Positions 1 through 12,400 of a stretch of 64,000 nt of DNA are shown here, piece by piece. The number at the start of each line of letters is the position of its first letter. Position 1 is the stretch's first letter. Origin of the DNA: Camarhynchus parvulus (taxonomy: Eukaryota > Chordata > Aves > Passeriformes > Thraupidae); NCBI RefSeq assembly GCF_901933205.1, contig NC_044600.1:11012501-11076500 (forward strand). Reading direction: 5' to 3'. The notes beneath the pieces were generated by a model, which searched no databases, was not told where the DNA came from, and saw only the letters and a program-made list of their open reading frames with translations. The position numbers and the translations under genes are program-made.

Positions 1-1559
1 AGAGATGTAGACATTTGTAATGTGTATTTAATCGTTCCATCTCTTCTTTTCTTACTGTTTTGATGTTCCCTCAGGCTTTGAAGATTCAAGATCACTTTTT
101 TTCCTCAGAAACTACAAGCCTTAAAACAAAAATAAGGCAGCTGGAAATTGCCTGCTGCCAGTGAGACTGAAGAGGTTGTAACTTTTCCCAGCACAGGAAA
201 TGTTCAATACTTTAATATCAGTGACCATGTATTAATGCATTTATGCCCTTAGGTCCATAGAAATCCTTCATTCAAGACATTACACACCCCAGTTCATTCA
301 CTAATATTTTTTCAGTGTTATTGTGTTTTCCAATGGTATTAAAAGAGACATCTCTGCTGCTGACCCTGCTCACCTTTGTTGTTCTCTTTACATTTATTGG
401 GTCTGCCTGGAATGGAGTTGATCTTCCCCACAGCAGCTCTCATAGGGTTGTGCTGTGTACTGTATTCAATTTTAATTTTTTCCCCATCCCTCCAGCTGAG
501 TATACAGATGGGCTCATGATCAAGGAGGGGACATGACCATGGAGACCATCACACTGGTCATTCATGGATGTGAAACTTGCTGCAATCAAGTTAAATCCCC
601 CTGGCAGAGAGGGTTATGGCTGGGTTTTGATATGGCAGGTCCTGGCAATGCTCTGGACTGTTCTGGACACAGCCATGAAGATGCCAAGGTGAGCACTACA
701 TACTCACCACAGTGGGAGCATCCACCAGGAGTGAACTGGGCTGAAAAAGAGGGAGTTTCACAAGGCATTGAGTGACTGCAATGATGACACAAACCAAGCT
801 GGTGTTGGTGCCCAAGAACTTCACATGCTGCTTCTCCTGCCCTGAGCGCCCATCCTGAAAGACGGGCTCAAACTATAGCCTGTTCTTATGAACATTTGGA
901 GGACTAGAGGAAACTCCCAGAATGGGAGTGCCTGTTAAAGGACAGGGGATAGTAGTTAATGAGAATGTATAAACCTTTGTGCTGGGTACAAAAATGGTTT
1001 AAGTATGCAGCATAAGTTGGTAAGAAGATATTTCAGTAGTCCTTGTTCCCTGTCATGATGAATGAGGAATATGCTGAACCACCTAAGAAATGCCTTCTAT
1101 TTCATACAAATATTATGAAAATACAAAAGTTTTATATACTAGTGAAATACACAGTACTGTGAGTGCATGTTTCTTGCTTTAGTGCTTTTATATGTGTACT
1201 GCAATAGCAAACGGTTGGTGTTGTGGCAGTCTACCCACATATTTATGGCGTATTTCACTTTAGGGATAATTTAAGCAATACAGTTTTAATCAGCACCCTA
1301 AAATATGAGTTGACTGTCAGAAGCTGCTAGATTTTTGTTTATAACACTCGTATTCAACTGCCTACTTTTTACTCTCCTTACTTTTTGTATTATTACTTCA
1401 AAGTAAAAATAACTATTGCTGTGTTCTATCTTCTGTTTGTATGAGTGTTCACACTTATATTAGTGTACTATAACTGCAGAAGTTAAAAAAATACTCCTCT
1501 GTGGAATGGCCTGGGAAATGTTTGCTCTGACTGAGTAGTAGTGATGCTGCATTCTTTTG
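1..1559. other. Upstream intergenic DNA
   Basis: AT-rich sequence with one short LTR-like fragment (393-460). No coding exon is recognised; the frames at 315-536 and 533-775 overlap repeat-like sequence and have no family features. Confidence 0.6.
393..460 (+). mobile_element. Fragment of an avian ERV-type LTR
   Basis: TTGGGTCTGCCTGGAATGGA followed by CCCCACAGCAGCTCT and GGGTTGTGCTGTGTACTG shares wording with the sequence at about 1565-1610, which lacks an internal 20-odd bases. Recognised by recall of a common songbird LTR; family name not assigned. No viral coding sequence is present. Confidence 0.45.
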
Positions 1560-1985
1560 TCACAGCTCTGGGTCTGGCTGGGATGGATTTCCCTCACAGG
1601 GTTGTGCTGGGTATCAGTAGCTGGAAAGGTTTTGAGAACCCACCAGTGGTTTGGCTACATGTGAGTAGTGCTCCATGGCATCCAGGCTGCGGCTTCTTCT
1701 CTTCTCCCAAGGCACAAGTGACAGGACAAGAGCAATTAACCTCCAGTTGTGCCAGGGGAGGTTTAGATTGGATAGTATGAAAATTTCTTCACCAAAAGTG
1801 TTGTCAAGCCCAGGAACAGGCTCCACAGGACAGTGGCGGAGTCACCAGCCCCGGAGGGATTTAAAAGCCTGATTTAAAAAATGTGGCACTGCTTGGTGAG
1901 AGGTTTTAGTGGTGGGCTTGCCAGTGCTGGGTTGAGGGCTTGACTTGATGAGCCCAGGGGTCTTTTCCATTCTAAATGCATCTAC
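1560..1985 (+). mobile_element. LTR fragment joined to a truncated CR1 LINE 3' end
   Basis: About 1565-1690 reads GGGTCTGGCTGGGATGGA, then GGTTGTGCTG and CAGTGGTTTGGCTA. This resembles a common avian ERV-type LTR and a second copy at 393-460. About 1690-1985 matches the CR1 3' region: the TTCTCTTCTCCCAAGG and GACAAGAG stretches, then CCAGGGGAGGTTTAGATTGG, AATTTCTTCACC, and an end near GATGAGCCCAGGGGTCTTTTCC. The element is decayed and non-coding. The boundary between the two parts is approximate. Confidence 0.65.
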
Positions 1986-2124
1986 AGCCCCTTGAAACAG
2001 GCTCAGCATGGGAGGTTGGGCTCTTTTTCTTTTTTTTTTTTTTTTTTTCCCGCAGATGTTGCTTCTGAAAGTAAAGTCCGCAAGAGAAAAGAAAACTCAT
2101 CACCACAAAAACTAGTGTAACCTC

Positions 2125-2210
2125 GTCTAGCAGGTGTCCCTGCCCATGACAGGTAGGTGGAACTAGACCATCCCAGAGGTCCCTTCCACCCCGAAGCGTT
2201 GTGGTCTGTG
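2125..2210 (+). mobile_element. CR1 LINE 3'-end fragment
   Basis: ACTAGACCATCCCAGAGGTC then CCTTCCACCCC, ending GTGGTCTGTGA, is the terminal part of CR1 (usually ...GATCTTAGAGGTCTCTTCC AACC...). Only the last 80 bases or so remain. Confidence 0.55.
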
Positions 2211-2366
2211 ACGAAAATCTCATCTCGACCATTCCCCTCGGCCCCCGCCTCTCTCCGGCGCTTGTCCCGCCGCCCCGGCCGTGAGGGCCCGGCCGGTCCC
2301 GTCCGTCATTCACAGCCACCCACGAACAAAGAGCCGGCGGGCAATTCCCCGAAAGGAGGCTCAGCC
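2211..2366. other. Isolated CpG-rich block between two CR1 pieces
   Basis: CpG-dense unique sequence (CGGCCCCCGCC, CCGCCGCCCCGGCC, GGCCCGGCCGG) about 650 bp upstream of the main island core. It could be an alternative promoter or an outlying shore of the island, cut off by the CR1 insertion at 2367. No exon is evident. Confidence 0.4.
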
Positions 2367-2645
2367 GGCTGGGAGTGGCCTCGTCTCCCACGCAGATAGT
2401 GACAGAAACAGAGATCACAGTCTCCAGCTGTACCGGGGGAGGTTTAGGTTGGGCATTGGGAGGAATTTCTTCACAGAAAAGGTGATTAGACACTGGAACG
2501 GGCTGCCCAGGGAGGTGCTGGAGTCACCGACCCTGAGGTGTGTGAGAAAAGACTCAGTGCCCTGGTGTGGTTGACACGGTGGTGTTGGGTCACAGCCTGG
2601 GATAAATGTTCGCACAGGTCTTTTCCATCCAAGCTCATTCTGTGA
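2367..2645 (+). mobile_element. Truncated CR1 LINE 3' end next to the PICALM-like promoter
   Basis: Clear CR1 3' sequence: GGCCTCGTCTCCCACGCAG, then GGGGGAGGTTTAGGTTGGGC, AATTTCTTCACAGAAAAGG, CTGGAACGGGCTGCCCAGGG, AGGTGCTGGAGTCACC, GGTGGTGTTGGGT, and an end at AGGTCTTTTCCATCC and TTCTGTGATT. It is 5'-truncated and non-coding. It ends about 240 bp before the YY1-type motif of the PICALM-like gene. Confidence 0.88.
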
Positions 2646-2649
2646 TTTT

Positions 2650-3450
2650 CCGGTGGTGGGGGCGGCGAGCCACGGAGCGCCTCGGCGCCGCGGGAGTGGG
2701 TGGGTCCCACTGCCCGCGGACACCTGAGGCCCGGCGTGGGGGACGGCCTCGGCTCCTGCTCCGCTCCCGCTCCCAGCCCCGTTCCGCTCCCGCTGCTCTC
2801 CCAGCCCCGACCCAGCCGGGCCCGCTCGGCAGCGGCGGGGCGGGAGCGGGGCGGGCGCGCGGTCACCTGACGCCACGGCCGCCGCCATTTTGTCTGTGAG
2901 CGTAATGTGAAAGGGAAAGCCGGGGCGCACCCGCGGGCGGAGGCGGCAGCGCCGAGCGGTGCCGGGAGCCGAGCGATCACCGCCGCCGCTCCGCGGAGCA
3001 GCGGGAAGAGCCCCGGCGGCGGCGGCCGACAGGAGCCGCTGAGGCGGAGCCCGGCGAGCGCTCCTGCCGGAGGGAGCCGCCGGCGCCCTTCCTCCGGGAG
3101 GCTGCGCTCGCCCCCGGCCGCGGGGGAGCCGCCGGCCCGGCCTTGCGGGGGGACGCGGCGGAGCCGCTGCCAGGGCCGCTGCGATGATGTCGGGACAGTC
3201 GATCACGGACCGCATCACGGCGGCGCAACACAGCGTGACCGGCTCGGCCGTCGCCAAGGCTGTGTGCAAGGCGACGACCCACGAGGTGATGGGCCCCAAG
3301 AAGAAGCACCTGGACTGTGAGTAGGAGCCGGCCGGGTGGGCCCGGGGTTGGAGCTCCGAGCCCGGGGCAGCCCGTCGGGCACGGCCGGGGGAGAGGGCAG
3401 AGCTGGCCGCTTGCATTGGAGGGGGTGTTGGGTAAATCTGGGTGGACCTG
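2650..3450 (+). promoter_or_regulatory. CpG-island promoter and 5' UTR of the PICALM-like gene
   Basis: A very GC- and CpG-rich block covers the first exon. A YY1-type motif GCCGCCATTTTG (2881-2892) lies just after an E-box-like GGTCACCTGAC (about 2861-2871). YY1 sites of this kind often sit at transcription starts, so transcription probably begins near 2860-2900, leaving a 5' UTR of about 300 nt. There is no TATA box. The only upstream ATG seen between the motif and the start codon is at 2905, followed at once by TGA. Confidence 0.75.
2905..2910 (+). promoter_or_regulatory. Start-stop element (minimal upstream ORF) in the 5' UTR
   Basis: ATG (2905-2907) is immediately followed by TGA (2908-2910), with G at -3. 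It is the only upstream ATG I see between the YY1-type motif and the coding ATG pair at 3184/3187. In other genes such ATG-stop elements stall ribosomes and lower main-frame translation. Whether it is transcribed depends on the true transcription start. Confidence 0.4.
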
Positions 3451-6400
3451 ACTGCTGTGATCTCCAGAACTTATTTTCCACGTGGAGGGAGCGAGGTTTG
3501 TAACACCTGGTCGCGCCCGGGGAGCAAAAATATTCCAAGCTCATGAGCTGTTCCCGCTGAGAGCTGCTTAGCTCTTGTGCTCTGGATACAGTGGTGCTTA
3601 TTAATCCGACACCTGAGGAAAAGGTGTATTTACTGTTGCAAGGCAGAATTTAATTTTTTTTAAGCGCTGTTTAGTCCTTCTGTGCATCCCGTGGACTACA
3701 TCCGTTTAAACATTTCGAACATTTCCCGAAATACCATAGTTTTCTATTTTACAAATCGTGAAATGAGGTAAAAGATTAAAGGCGAGGTAAAGGGAAGGGC
3801 GTAGGTTGATCAGTGCGTTTCTTCTGGATGAGAGTATGTTGCCGTTAATACGTTTGAACTAAGTATGTTAAAACGTCTTTGTCTACACCAAAAGATGCAG
3901 AGAGTTACCCCTGAAATCTACAGAAGTGTCAGTGGTGTTGCTTCGCGTTAGTAACAGAGTAGCAATTGGAGTTCCTGTCTGATTGCTCAAAAGTGCACAA
4001 ACCTTGTACATTCTGTAGCATACCCGCTCTGCAGCTTGTGAAAGCGAAATAAATGTGTGTGTTTCCATTAAAGAGAGGAAAAAAAGGCTTGAAGCCTTTT
4101 GCTGGTTTCTTCAAAGACAGGCGGGTAGTTTTGCAGGATTCATGCAAGTTGATGGTACTAAAGGTGCTGCTGGTTCAGGCTCTCGGCAGAAGCGTTCCGG
4201 GTTATATTGTTTGAGGATAGTTGGGATGTGTGACCCTGTGACACTGGTCTGCTCATACTGGCTTGTGTGAGAGCTTTTGGTGTGGATCAAAGAGTTAAAA
4301 CCAGCCAAATATATATTTCATTTGTTACTGATCTGAATGGGTGGCATCCAGCTACAGTAGTGAACATTGCAGCTATTGTGTTGAAATGAAAAGCCTTAAA
4401 ACTGGGTAACTGACAATTTGTTTTCTAAAGATACCTTTTTAAAGTTACCTTATTTCTTCTGGTCTTGTGTTCTGCCTGTGGTACAAGTTCAGTGAGGTAA
4501 CCTTTGAGTCCAGAAATGGCAACATAACAGGAAGCCAGAAAGTGGTGACAGCTTGCTCAATAGTTTGAAAGGTTCTGAATCCTAAAAAAGGTAGTGTGTT
4601 GTTTGAAAATACTATTGAAATAATGTCATCAGCTGTAAGTCACCCTTACAAAATAAGAAAATGGAAACATGGAACAATTCTTAACTTCAGAATACCATAA
4701 ACTGATATTGCCTTTTGACTAACAAGTTCCTTTTGATCCCAGGCTGTTTGGAGCTGTCAGTCAGTCTCCTGACAGTCCCCTTCTGTGCCACGTGAGTTCT
4801 GTATTCTGGTGTAATTCTTTTGCTCAGATTTTGGCCTAAGACAGAAATTTTATTATCACTTGGTATCTGAAATAGAGGAATACTTTGGTGGGGTAGGGGA
4901 AAAAAAGATCTGAAATATGGTACCTTAAATATGTCTGAAATGGCTTAAAAATTCCCAATGAACATGCTCCTGTCTTCATTGAGCCTACCCAGGCACTGCT
5001 TTTCAAACATCTGCAACCGTTTGAGTGGCGTTTTTATTTTTTCACTTGACACAAGACTTAGTTGTATTGAATGTGAGCAGCAATCTCTGGAAAAAAATCA
5101 TACAGTATGTTTTTCCAAGATACGGTGCAAGTACTTCCCAATTGAAGTAGATTATGAAGGAAAACATAGCTTGGATTTAATGTAAAACTCTGGTAGTTGT
5201 ACTCTGGTCACTATGTGTGTGTGTCATTCAAAATGCTACACCATCTGCTATTATTTGTAATTGCTGCTCAGGAAAAAGCTTTACCAGGAACAATTTTTTG
5301 AGAGTTACTGCAGTTGTATCAGGGATTGTGGAGGAGTATCAGTTTGTGCCCTCTGTTCAGATTAATTCTTAAAATCCCCTTACTGCCAAGTTTCCTCAGC
5401 AAGAAAAACTGTGGTATTACAATATAGGTTTTTACAGAAAGGTGTTACATATGCAGTGTCTGTGAGTATTTAAGTGTCTTGTGGTTTATCTGACTACTAA
5501 CTGCTGAGTAGTATAGTCATATTTTACTTCAAGAGTGAAAAAACACCCACAAAAAATCCACCCCAAAAACCTAAGCAATGTCAATGGGCATACTTGGGGA
5601 TTTACCTTTTAAAGTAGGTCATGGTGTCCTAAATAAGTAAACAGATCTATTTCTGTACTATTTTGTAATATTTTCAGATAATATAAAATGCTCTATAGAG
5701 ACTGATAGTGGAGCACCTGAAGGTCTTGTCTCTTCTTTCCTGGTGACAGATCTGTCACTCCCTCAGAGTCTGGGTTACAGCAGAGTGGGGCTCTCACACC
5801 TTGGGAGGCAAACATCCTCTTGTCTAACCACTGTAGAATCAAAAGAAAAAAGAATAAATTAAAGCTGTAGCCAAGATGGTAACTGGCTGAGTAGACTTGT
5901 GTGTAGACCAAAACTTGGAAAAAACAAACCCCTAAATTAATTGCAGCTTAAACTTTTAAATTAACACAGTAATGAAAAAACAGCTTCTGTTTAACTTGTA
6001 TACAACCCACTAAAGAAGCACAGGGGAGGGGAAGGTAGTTAATGTTCTTAATCAAAACTGAAAACTCCCATATGTATACAAGCTTTGGAAACATTCTAAG
6101 AAGTGGTAATTCTGGCGCTGTAATTCTGGTACTGCCCATTCTTTCTCTTGGCAGCTTGAGCTTTTGACTGTCAAGTGAATGCTGATGCAGTGTGGTTCTT
6201 GCAGAGATGTGCAAGTTGTGATACAGAACAAAGGCATTTTTTGAATCCTTTACACAGACCAGTGGCTGTCATTCATTTGAAGTTCTTTAGCAATTTGTGA
6301 AGTTTTTCAGCACAATAATTGAGAAAATTTAACTTGAACAAAAAAATAGTTAATATTGTGGGAATCTCTAAATGGAGGTTGTATATAGCTTTTCTTAAAA

Positions 6401-9400
6401 CATTATGGGTTATCTGTCCTGTGTCCTTGTTTAGTGGGGGAGTGGGACAGAATAGCTGAATTGCTGTGCTTGTGTAAAGTAACTCAAAATTCTGATTTAG
6501 CTGTTATATAATAACTGAAATTTAAAGATTGCTCTCAGACATGCACTATGAGCAAAGAAGGGCAAAACAATGTTTGTAACAGTTGAATGCTGTCTTTTAA
6601 GTCTTCCAGCAAAAATTGTTGCATTCCTTGGCTACACTGAGAAAGTTGGCTGAAGTGGCTCTGATGTTTTACATTTTTGTAACGTGCCATCTATGATGCA
6701 ACTTTCTAGAAGAAAATGTATTTTTTTAAGACTGCTGGGACTGAGGAAAATGGTCTTAGCTCTTGTATCTGTCTTAAAGTAGTTTCAGTCCTGTGACAAA
6801 ATGGAAGAAATACATGAATATTAAACTATTATGATTGCTTTTATCTTATGTATTTACAGCTCTCTTGAGAGAGATTCCTGACTCAAGAAAATTATGGCTT
6901 TTCCTATTACTTAAAAGTTGAAAAGTATGTCAGTTTTTTTTCTGAGAATTTTCCAAAAACCTGATATATATTTTTTATTTTGTTTTTAATATCTGGATTT
7001 ATGCTGCTCTCTGAAGAGCTGTATAGCTTCATAGATGATGTGCCAGTATTTCAGATGAGTTGTGGAAAAGAAATACTAAGTACTCTTCTAGGCACTAAGA
7101 TTCTCACAGCTCTTCCAGGCTGCTTGAAAAACCCCTATGGTACTCTTCTGGTTTAAAGCTGTTAGATTTATTATTTTATTTTATTTTATTTTGTTTTCAT
7201 TTTTCTTTTTTTTCTTTTTTTTTCCCTGTGTGATGTTAACATGTCTCTAAATTCCATTCTAGAAATAGCGCTGCAGTTTCACTTGCAGTTGAAATGATTC
7301 CTCTGGGTAATTGGCAAAATGCTTTGAGTTGTGAAGTGTTTATATAAGTACTGCGATAAGAAAATGAGCATCACTCACCCTGTGCATTTCATCCCAGTTT
7401 TTGCTGCCAACATCCATGTTACTGTTGCCCAGCTGTCAGTCTCTCAGGTGCATGTGTTCCTTTCTCCTTCCAGCTGTATGGGGGTAATAGCCTCTTCCTT
7501 CTGTGCCACCAGCTGTAATAGATCCCTACAGTTGTCTCTATATAGATACTCCCCTTGCAGGCTTAGAAGAATCATGTTAGAGAAATGGCACTTGCATTTC
7601 TTTTTATGTATCTCAGTTGTAGGATTAACATGTAATGCCAGCTTTATTTTTATTGCTAGTTGTAAAATAATATTTTTTTAAATTACCACAAGTAGCCTTA
7701 TTGAAGCCTTGAAGTAGCCTTATTTTTAAACTTGGTCTTTTGCAACATGCTCTTAAGAAAGTTCAGTTTTGGCCTATAAAATGCACTGACATTTTTTGCT
7801 TAGTTTGTATTTCAGAGACATTTTGTTTGTCTAAGCATGTGTTCTCTCTGATATTGGTAACTGTGACTTACATGCTTCAGTGTTGAAGGAGGTTTGGAAT
7901 CAAAGGCCAGGCTGTGCTGAGTCCCCCCTGTAAAAATTGTCTTCAGGGCAGCCAGTGGGTGTTGTCCTCAGCCTGTCTCAAGTGCATGGGGTGGCAGCTC
8001 ACTCAGCCACAGCTTGAATTGGACTCCTAGTGGCCCTGCCTATGTGAGGTATTTAATTTTGGTTGCCTTTTGAAATGGATAGACGTGTAACTTACACAGA
8101 ACCGTCCATGCTTGAGAATTAAACAATAACAAAAGAGCTTCTCAAATACAGCAGAGCTCTGTCAGCTTCACTCTGTTACTGACACTTGACAGAAGAGATC
8201 TGCATGGCTTCTTGTGGAAGTAAACCTTTATTCTGGCATAAAGCAAAACTTGTTTTATGGATGTGGGGCTTAAGGAGAGCTCTCCAGTTAGAGCACTGCA
8301 TGCAGGTGTAACAGTAGGATTCCTGTCACATTGTGCCCCAGCAGCACTGCGAGAACACTCAATAGCAGGCACAAACATTAGAATGTGCAAAGGATCTCCC
8401 AGTGTTAGCATCATCGTGGGGTCTGCTGGAACATCTGCTGGGAGACCTTAGCTTGAGGGAACCTGACAGGACAGAAATCTCTGGGGAGCACTGGCAAAAT
8501 ATGAATGAAAATACCTCGGCTAGCTTGACTGGAGAGCAGCAAGATTTTGGGTTTTAACCTGGATCTTCCTTCTAGTTTCATCTGTTATTTAATAAGCACA
8601 TTTAGTATTGAAAAATCTTCAGTGAAAAAAATGACTTGCTTACTGGTTATGTGAAGCAAAAGGACTTTGTGCTGAAGTAATATTTTTGATAAGCTGTGTG
8701 GTCTTTGACCTCAGCAGATCAATGAAATTTCTTTAACTGTTACCTAGTTTTATAGGTATTGCTCTTGAAAGAGTTTGTGAGATTTTTGTTGGTTGGGGTT
8801 TTGTTGTTTGGTTGGTTTTTATAAACTGAGAGTAGAACTTTTAATAGTCTTGTAACATTTCTGTGTGGGGTACAGACACATCAGCTGCTGGTCTTAGATG
8901 CTGCTCAGTATTTTCCATGTATTTCTATAATACCTGATTATAAACTGATTGGATTCAGGAAGACTTAGTTGCCTTAGTATATTTTGAGATAACTACTTGG
9001 AAATGTCGCAACAAGATCCTCATTCAATTGATGAGGCTGTTGCTTCATTATATGAGGCAATAATTGCCTATAGACTGTTTGGACTTCTAGTTTGAAGTAC
9101 TTACTATTTTGACAGAGCATGTGATGGTGATACAACCATGAGTAGGGAGCAGAAGCTAACAAATTACTTGGGTTTTGAGAAAGTTCACATTTATAAAAAT
9201 TGAACTATTTGAATACTACTCAGCAATAAGGTTTTGATGCATAGCTTGCTTAAAGCTCCTTTCTGGTGCTCTTCTTTTTGTGCAGCTATTTCAGCATTTT
9301 TGTGTGTTGCTAATAAGAGTGAAAGTTTTCATCCCAGCTTCCATGTGTTGTACGTACTTGGAAATCTCTGACATCTGAATGAAATTAGTAACTTATTATA

Positions 9401-12400
9401 ACTTGATATAACTTGCATTTTATAGCTTTTTACCTTGATGAGATACTAAAATTCTTTACTCTATTAAAATTACTCTGGTTATTAAACTATTTTAAACAGC
9501 AATTTTTAATCAAAGGACTTTGTCTTAATAAACCAATCTTTAGTTAAAGTCTATCTGTAATATACTCTGTGCACTAGAAAGATACATTTTAAGTGCAGTA
9601 TTTCTGTGAAATATTTTTTCCTAAATTATCAATGTGTGAGCTCTAAGTTGACATTTAAAATGCTTCTGATGACAGTCTGTGCACTCTGTGCTGCTGCCCA
9701 GGCACTTGCCCTCCTTCAGCTCCTCATCCAGACAAGCTGCACAAACAGCACTGGGCTCTGCTGCCAATGGGCTGCTCACAGGCTCAGCTTAAATGAGAGG
9801 CCACAAAGGAAGCTTTTCTAACCAAATGTTTGTTTTACTGGCCTTGCCCAGTCCTTAGGGTGTACTTTGATCACACCTGAGCCAAATTTAGCACAGAGAG
9901 AGAATAAATGTCTGATGTGCATGTCTTGAGGGGTTTAGAGTAGTCCTGGGTTCAGTTCTCTGCTCTTTTCTCAGCAAGTGCCTTCTTTTGCCTTCTCAGG
10001 CAAGTGCTCTTCCCATGTGTGTGCTGGAGCCTGTCCTGGTTTTGTGCTAAGTCTCAGGCCAGGTCTTGAACCTCTCTGTCTCTGACCTCCCAAGTTAATG
10101 TTCTACTATAGAGTTTATTGTCAGTCTAGGACACAAAGAGCTTTATTGTATGAAAGCCCAAGACCTACCATGATCCATCACAAAATACTCAGTAGGCTTG
10201 TGATCAGGTGTTTTTAAGCTAAGTGGGAGGGTGCATAGATGCAAATTCTTGCTCTTAATTCTTCCAGAAAAGAGGCATATTTTAGAGATTGATAGCATTT
10301 CATTGCCATCGTGTGTGAGTACTCAGGCCTAGGTGGGAGTGGCAGGGTTGTGCTGCCTGTTGATCTCATGAGGTTGGGATGTCTCAGCTTTTTGTTACTT
10401 CTCAGATTTTCACTTTTTTGGTTAGATGGAGTGGCCTTGAGCATTGAGCATCCAGAAGGTCACACATCCAGCCAGCTCACACTGGCTTTCAGAGACTAAT
10501 TTGGGCTCCATTTTAATGGAACAGGTTATTTATTGATGAGCTATTGGGACTCCATCAAATTACTGAAATGCCTTTGAAGTTCATACTTGGAGTGTTTCAG
10601 TAAAATGTAGTGAATCTGAGCATGGAGAGTAAAGAAGCTCAATTATTTCTTAAGCAACTGAAGTTAATGCTTCCAGTATGAATTCTCAATGTGAAAACCA
10701 CAAAATAACATGTTGATCGTCTGAGCGTGTAATTCATTGTAATGCTTTGATTTTTTTTCCTTTAATTTAGATCTAATACAGTGCACAAATGAAATGAATG
10801 TGAATATTCCACAGTTGGCAGATACACTCTTTGAGAGAACTGCAAACAGTAGCTGGGTTGTAGTGTTCAAAGCTCTAATTACAACACACCACCTCATGAT
10901 GTATGGAAATGAGGTAAGACATAATTTATTCTCTTAAAGCCTACTGGACAGTTTTTAAAAAATTGTCTCAATCTGTAAAGCATTAGATATGTACTTCAGT
11001 TTTTCAAAGATTTTGTTTTTTCTCTACTGATAGCTCTAAAGTATTTGTCCAGAAGAAAAAAAATATTCCTTCATTATTTCAATACCAAAATATATCAGTG
11101 TTTGCAGTTTACCTGCAGGTATCTGGGTTGGTCTGTGAGGGAATAATGAGTGACCTTTCTAGAAAAAAAGGCTTGAAAGACTTCTGATGAGCTTTACTTC
11201 ATTAGGGTAGTGCTTATCAGTAAGAGCACAGCAGAAGAGTCTTGTTAGCACTCTGTAAATGTGCAGCCAACCTAATAACAGATAAGAAAGAATACTTGAT
11301 AAAGGGGACAGGAATATGGTGACTGGAATATTTGATCTTGCAAAGCATCGTCTAATGGGCTGATTCTTCATCTGTTGTTGCTGTTAGAATTCCTCTGAAG
11401 CACCCTTCTACTGCATTTAATTCACTTAAATTATTTCATCACAATTTATTAAAAGCTTCCTAGTCAATAACATGGAGTTAGAAATGTGGCCTCTCTTGCA
11501 CAAGTTAAAAACTAAACTGTGGTCAGGTGACAGTCCTGAACCTGCGTGTGGTCATTGACCTAAGAAATGATTGTTCACCACTGGTAACACTGAAGTGACA
11601 ATTCTTGGAAGTGCTTTCCAGCCATTAACCTGCTGTGAAAGCTTGGTGTTCCTCCTCTCTGTCACGCTCTGTGAACTCGATAGAAATGACCTTTAAAACG
11701 TAGTGTGCTCTTCACACTGCAGCAGCTGAGCTACAGCAAACTTCAGAAGCCCGGGTTATGCAAGTAGTATTTTTGTTTTGTTTTTTCCAGCTTGTCTGTT
11801 CGAAAGTACAAAGTTAACTAGGCAGCTTTTTCTAGGATTATTTGTATTTTATTTATGAGCAGTGATGTCTCTTTGTTTAGTTTAAATTTATATTTCTGCC
11901 AAATCGAGTTTTGGACATCAGAGGCTTTGCTAATGAGTATTTTCAGGTTCTCCTCTAATTTTTTCCCTTTTGACTAATTTCTATTGTATATAGAGGTTAC
12001 TAGAAACAGCTACAAGGTAAGTGTAGTTTGCTTGTAATATGCTTCTATGTTTTGACTCTCACAACAATTACATTCTCTATTTTTTCTTCACCAACAGCGC
12101 TTTATCCAGTATCTTGCATCCCGGAACACTTTGTTCAACCTAAATAACTACCTGGACAAAAGTGCCATGCAGGGTAAGGATCTTTCACTGAAGGAGATCA
12201 CTCTACTCCTTTTTCTCTGTGACAATGCATGCATTGGTGCACACTAGGAGATAAATGACATTTAAATGGAAGGCTGGTTTGATTTTTATTCTGTGAAACA
12301 CCAAAGAATGTCCAGCCAAGAATGTAGACACAGGTAAAGTGACATTGAGTTACCTAGGTGAGTACTAGAAATCTGTCTGTATGCAGCATTGCACACACAG

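Noticed and set aside
3184..3186. Use of the upstream in-frame ATG at 3184 as start
   Set aside because: It would add a single Met. The family N terminus MSGQS starts at 3187, though the two cannot be separated by sequence alone.
2415..3416. 333-codon minus-strand open frame over the PICALM-like promoter
   Set aside because: Made from CpG-island and CR1 sequence; low complexity and antisense to the real first exon.
10030..10060. Possible LTR start (TGTCCTGGTTTTG)
   Set aside because: The sequence that follows does not continue as the LTR; the match is limited to the first bases.
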